NCBI RefSeq assembly: GCF_004766045.1
Contig: NZ_SPQQ01000002.1
Coordinates: forward strand, 682,001 to 746,000
Direction of reading: 5' to 3'
Source: Desulfosporosinus fructosivorans
GTDB lineage: Bacteria > Bacillota > Desulfitobacteriia > Desulfitobacteriales > Desulfitobacteriaceae
Length of the DNA: 64,000 nucleotides
This document shows, piece after piece, positions 61,568 through 64,000 of the stretch (position 1 is the stretch's first letter; every line of letters starts with the position of its first letter). The position numbers and the translations under genes are program-made. The notes below the pieces were generated by a model. That model was not told the DNA's origin. It did not search any database and saw only the letters and a program-made list of their open reading frames with translations.

Positions 61568-62704
61568 TTATCTTTTGGTTAAGCCGTAAGAACCGAAGTA
61601 AACTGCATATATTAACATGACTAAAACCATCAAATCAACCCAAGTCAACGGATCCCCTCCGAAGCCTTTAATAATTTCGGCTTCGTGCAGCACGTTAACC
61701 GCAAACCACCGGGTATAGACGTAAAACGAAACCAGTCCTAAGCCATAGGTAATCACTATTCTGGATACCTTGCGACCAATGGTGTCTATGGGTTGATTGT
61801 CAAACACTATTGACCAGATTAGTATCCAAAAAACGATACAAACTCCTAATTGCGCAGGCCACATGGTAATCCCGGCTCCAATTGTTTTCTGAGCCTCAAC
61901 AGGAATCAGAAAACCTTTCAGCAAGGCTAAGAACAGGAAATATATGCCCGTGCCGATAATAAAGTTTCCAAACAAGGACACAAGCGCGGTTTTTCCTCTT
62001 GAACCCATCTGGTTCCACGGCCAGTTATCCAAAGCATTGGCTATCGTGAGCCATGAGAGAATAACGGAATAGAACCAACCAACCGCTGTAACTAGCGGTA
62101 AAATAACTTTTCCACTCGCGGACCAACTGGCTACGTTCGGATATATTAACACCAGATAACCGATAAACGTCAGGAAAAATCCCACGAAAAACTCAATGAT
62201 CCCGACCATCGGTTGCTTGAGGCCCAAATCTACCCAAGGCCAGTGGCCCATGCTTGTGGGTAAGATTCCGAAACAGTAGAAACCTAAGAGAACAATCATG
62301 CCTGTAGCAGTCCAACCTGCTCCGCTCGGATTAAAGGCAGGCTCAAATGCCCCGACACCCAACACGAGTATACCCACTGTTAAAAAAGCCAAAACTGTAC
62401 TGACTAAAAATGTAACTAGCCCCATCAGAGGTTGTCTAAACCGGTTAAAAGGCCAAAACTCCAACATGAATACTAAGAACACAACCTCCATAATAAACCA
62501 GAACAGGACGGCACCAAAGGGTTGTGGGTATAGTTTCCATACCCCTTGCTTTGGATCCGCAAACAAATTCCAAACAATGAAGCTTACTAAAAAAATAATT
62601 GCCAAATGTGCGAGTGCAAAGGAGACCGACCTGAGGGATAAGCCAAATGGTTTATTGTTGTTAATAACCTCCTTGCCCCTAGTCTTACTGGTTGAAGCGT
62701 CCAA
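61568..62704 (-). CDS. unrecognised polytopic membrane protein with internal repeats
   Basis: About 378 residues with roughly ten membrane segments. A short motif recurs three times after a helix: FWPFNRFRQPLMGLV (~85), HWPWVDLGLKQPMVGII (~157) and NWPWNQMGSRGKTALV (~234), each leading into a hydrophobic helix. I know no named family with certainty; a carrier or channel for the substrate of this cluster is likely from context. The start is taken as TTG 62704, eight bases after GGAGG; GTG 62713 overlaps the site. It is the first gene after promoter P5. Confidence 0.7.
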   Translation of the reverse strand: MDASTSKTRGKEVINNNKPFGLSLRSVSFALAHLAIIFLVSFIVWNLFADPKQGVWKLYPQPFGAVLFWFIMEVVFLVFMLEFWPFNRFRQPLMGLVTFLVSTVLAFLTVGILVLGVGAFEPAFNPSGAGWTATGMIVLLGFYCFGILPTSMGHWPWVDLGLKQPMVGIIEFFVGFFLTFIGYLVLIYPNVASWSASGKVILPLVTAVGWFYSVILSWLTIANALDNWPWNQMGSRGKTALVSLFGNFIIGTGIYFLFLALLKGFLIPVEAQKTIGAGITMWPAQLGVCIVFWILIWSIVFDNQPIDTIGRKVSRIVITYGLGLVSFYVYTRWFAVNVLHEAEIIKGFGGDPLTWVDLMVLVMLIYAVYFGSYGLTKR

Positions 62705-62837
62705 ATCCAACACCTCCGGTACAAATTACCTGTCTCTCCCAGTTCACATTAATGGTTAGCCAAACATATCTCTACACTCGTCTCCATTCCGGCTGGATTC
62801 AACCATTCCGTTAACAGAACAGGCTGTATTTAATGAA

Positions 62838-62854
62838 TTGCAATTTTCGTGCCA
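62838..62854 (-). promoter_or_regulatory. sigma-54 promoter P5
   Basis: The minus strand reads TGGCACGAAAATTGCAA, an excellent -24/-12 match with GG-N10-GC spacing. It drives the membrane protein gene 134 bases downstream. Confidence 0.85.
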
Positions 62855-62929
62855 ATATCATTATTTGGCTTTTCCCCTTGTTTCCAGTTCCCAACTTTGC
62901 TTTCACCACAACTTGTCTCATCCCAACAA

Positions 62930-63070
62930 TGTTCCAAACCGGAACAGCGCTTTTTCCCCACTACAAATAAACAGGATTTTTTGGCCGTTTAGCTGAATAT
63001 TCTGACCATTCAGAAAGAAAAAATCTGGCGTGTTCTAAAGTGGAACACGTTCCATTTAAGAGCACGCCAG
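62930..63070. promoter_or_regulatory. type 2 upstream activator sites for P5
   Basis: TGTTCC-N5-GGAACA lies at 62930-62946. At 63025-63070 nested dyads occur: CTGGCGTGTTCT pairs with AGAGCACGCCAG (11 of 12), enclosing CGTGTTCTA-N3-TGGAACACG. This is the same pair of site types, in the same order, as upstream of P4. The outer hairpin may also terminate the EtfB transcript that ends at 63089. Confidence 0.65.
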
Positions 63071-63088
63071 GATTCCTACCGGTATATT

Positions 63089-63958
63089 CTACTTCAAGAG
63101 ATTTTCTCGTTCTAAGAAGTCTAATACACTACGAGAAATCTCTTTTACATTCCCTTTTAGTACATTATTCTTTTTCGAACTCACTCCCCCTGACTTCATA
63201 AATTTCATCTTGTCCTGAAAGGACAAGTTCTGTTCGGGAACTATAGTCTTCTTTGTCCGCGGCCGTTTAGGACCAACATCGACTAATTCAACTAGGCTTT
63301 CCGAGCTGATTGCTTGACAATCTACACCCACTTTCTCAAGCAGCGATTCGTCCAAAAACCGTTTGACTCGCGTGTGAACGGAAATATACCGGGGTGTGTG
63401 GATCTCTCTCTCTACCGCCAGCACTGCCGGCAGGTTACATTCCACCACCTGCCTAGCCCCTCTTTTTAGCTTCCTGCTTGCCTGTACGATATTGTTTGAC
63501 TGAAGCACCTCCAGTTCAATTACGCCTGTGATTTGAGGCACGTCTAGTAAATGAGCAAGGATTGCAGCCATTTGAAAACCGTTCCAATCAACACTAGTAT
63601 TACCGCATAACACTAAATCAAAAGTTTCTCTTTTTATCTTTTTACTGAGTTCGTTCGCAACTGCATATGCATCTAACTGGATATCTTCACTTTCGAGGTG
63701 AAAGGCCTTATCCGCCCCCATTTTTAGACAGATCTCCAAGATCTCCCGAACATAGGAAGGCCCAAAAGATATGACGATTACCTCAACATTGTCTAACTGT
63801 CGTTTTAGCACTAGCGCCTGTTCCAGCGCGCACCGGTCAGGGCGGTTTATGGTCTTTAACTGCCCGCCTCCGCCCTTGACGACTGCAATATTTGTTATTC
63901 CTGGAACCGCCTTCGCTTCCAGTAGTTTAACACATTTAACACAGACAAATATTCTCAC
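63089..63958 (-). CDS. electron transfer flavoprotein beta subunit family (FixA-like), divergent
   Basis: A 289-residue EtfB with GTG start at 63958. Family features are IFVCVKCVKLLEAKAVPG, INRPDRCALEQALVLKRQL (~36) and VLCGNTSVDWNGFQMAAILA (~115), which differs from the usual CGKQAIDGDxGQ loop. It has a charged C-terminal extension (PKRPRTKKT, then KMKFMKSGG and on). No EtfA is in the window; the partner may lie beyond 64000 upstream or be missing. It could serve one of the acyl-CoA dehydrogenases or the enoate reductase. Confidence 0.85.
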   Translation of the reverse strand: MRIFVCVKCVKLLEAKAVPGITNIAVVKGGGGQLKTINRPDRCALEQALVLKRQLDNVEVIVISFGPSYVREILEICLKMGADKAFHLESEDIQLDAYAVANELSKKIKRETFDLVLCGNTSVDWNGFQMAAILAHLLDVPQITGVIELEVLQSNNIVQASRKLKRGARQVVECNLPAVLAVEREIHTPRYISVHTRVKRFLDESLLEKVGVDCQAISSESLVELVDVGPKRPRTKKTIVPEQNLSFQDKMKFMKSGGVSSKKNNVLKGNVKEISRSVLDFLERENLLK

Positions 63959-64000
63959 TATAAACCCTACTTTCAGCTTATTTCCAACAATTCACTGATA

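Overview
The window looks like a chromosomal stretch from a strictly anaerobic Gram-positive clostridium, most likely of the Desulfosporosinus/Desulfitobacterium (Peptococcaceae) type. This is an inference from gene content: several acyl-CoA dehydrogenases with ETFs, 2-hydroxyacyl-CoA dehydratase, old-yellow-enzyme flavo-iron-sulfur reductases, HdrB-like CCG domains, strong AAGGAGG ribosome binding sites and GTG/TTG starts. No rRNA, tRNA or CRISPR was seen. Almost every metabolic gene is on the minus strand, so transcription runs from high to low coordinates.

Layout, low to high coordinate. 1-0.85 kb: the partial gene of a soluble chemoreceptor. 0.9-4.9 kb: a broken BadH-like dehydrogenase and a TRAP transporter (dctPQM). 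5.2-5.8 kb: a hydratase remnant, a sigma-54 promoter and an upstream repeat. 5.9-10.3 kb: wreckage of tyrosine recombinases and IS1182, IS21, IS66 and IS4 elements. 10.4-25 kb: an acyl-CoA oxidation/reduction operon (MFS carrier, crotonases, acyl-CoA ligase, etfAB, two acyl-CoA dehydrogenases, enoate reductase, CoA-transferase, fixCX). 25.4-34 kb: cupin, AEC carrier, flavin reductase, a lone ilvC flanked by repeats, 2-hydroxyacyl-CoA dehydratase with its activator, and two dehydrogenases. 34.5-37.4 kb: a divergently transcribed sigma-54 activator and GntR regulator. 38-45.6 kb: a molybdopterin oxidoreductase cassette of the kind recorded around DVU_1551-1559 in Desulfovibrio, with its radical SAM gene decayed. 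45.7-47.2 kb: chimeric gene remnants. 47.2-64 kb: a complete beta-oxidation set (thiolase, crotonase, HBD, acyl-CoA dehydrogenase, class III CoA-transferase), then a ThDP enzyme, VOC protein, 2,3-butanediol-type dehydrogenases, an enoate reductase, an unrecognised membrane protein and an EtfB.

How it works together. At least five sigma-54 (-24/-12) promoters head these operons. Three of them (5.6, 25.2 and 34.35 kb) share one upstream repeat (TTTGCAT type), probably bound by the PAS-AAA-Fis activator encoded at 34.5 kb. Two others (54.7 and 62.8 kb) share a different repeat (CGTGTTCYA-N3-TGGARCACG). The first regulon looks like import, CoA activation, dehydration and reduction/oxidation of a hydroxy- or cyclic carboxylic acid. 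The second looks like oxidation of a vicinal diol, ThDP cleavage of the diketone and beta-oxidation of the product. A cyclohexane-1,2-diol-like route is my best hypothesis, not a proven one.

The window is rich in decayed duplicates. The clearest case is a promoter/membrane protein/ThDP enzyme/enoate reductase module that exists twice, with different genes lost from each copy.
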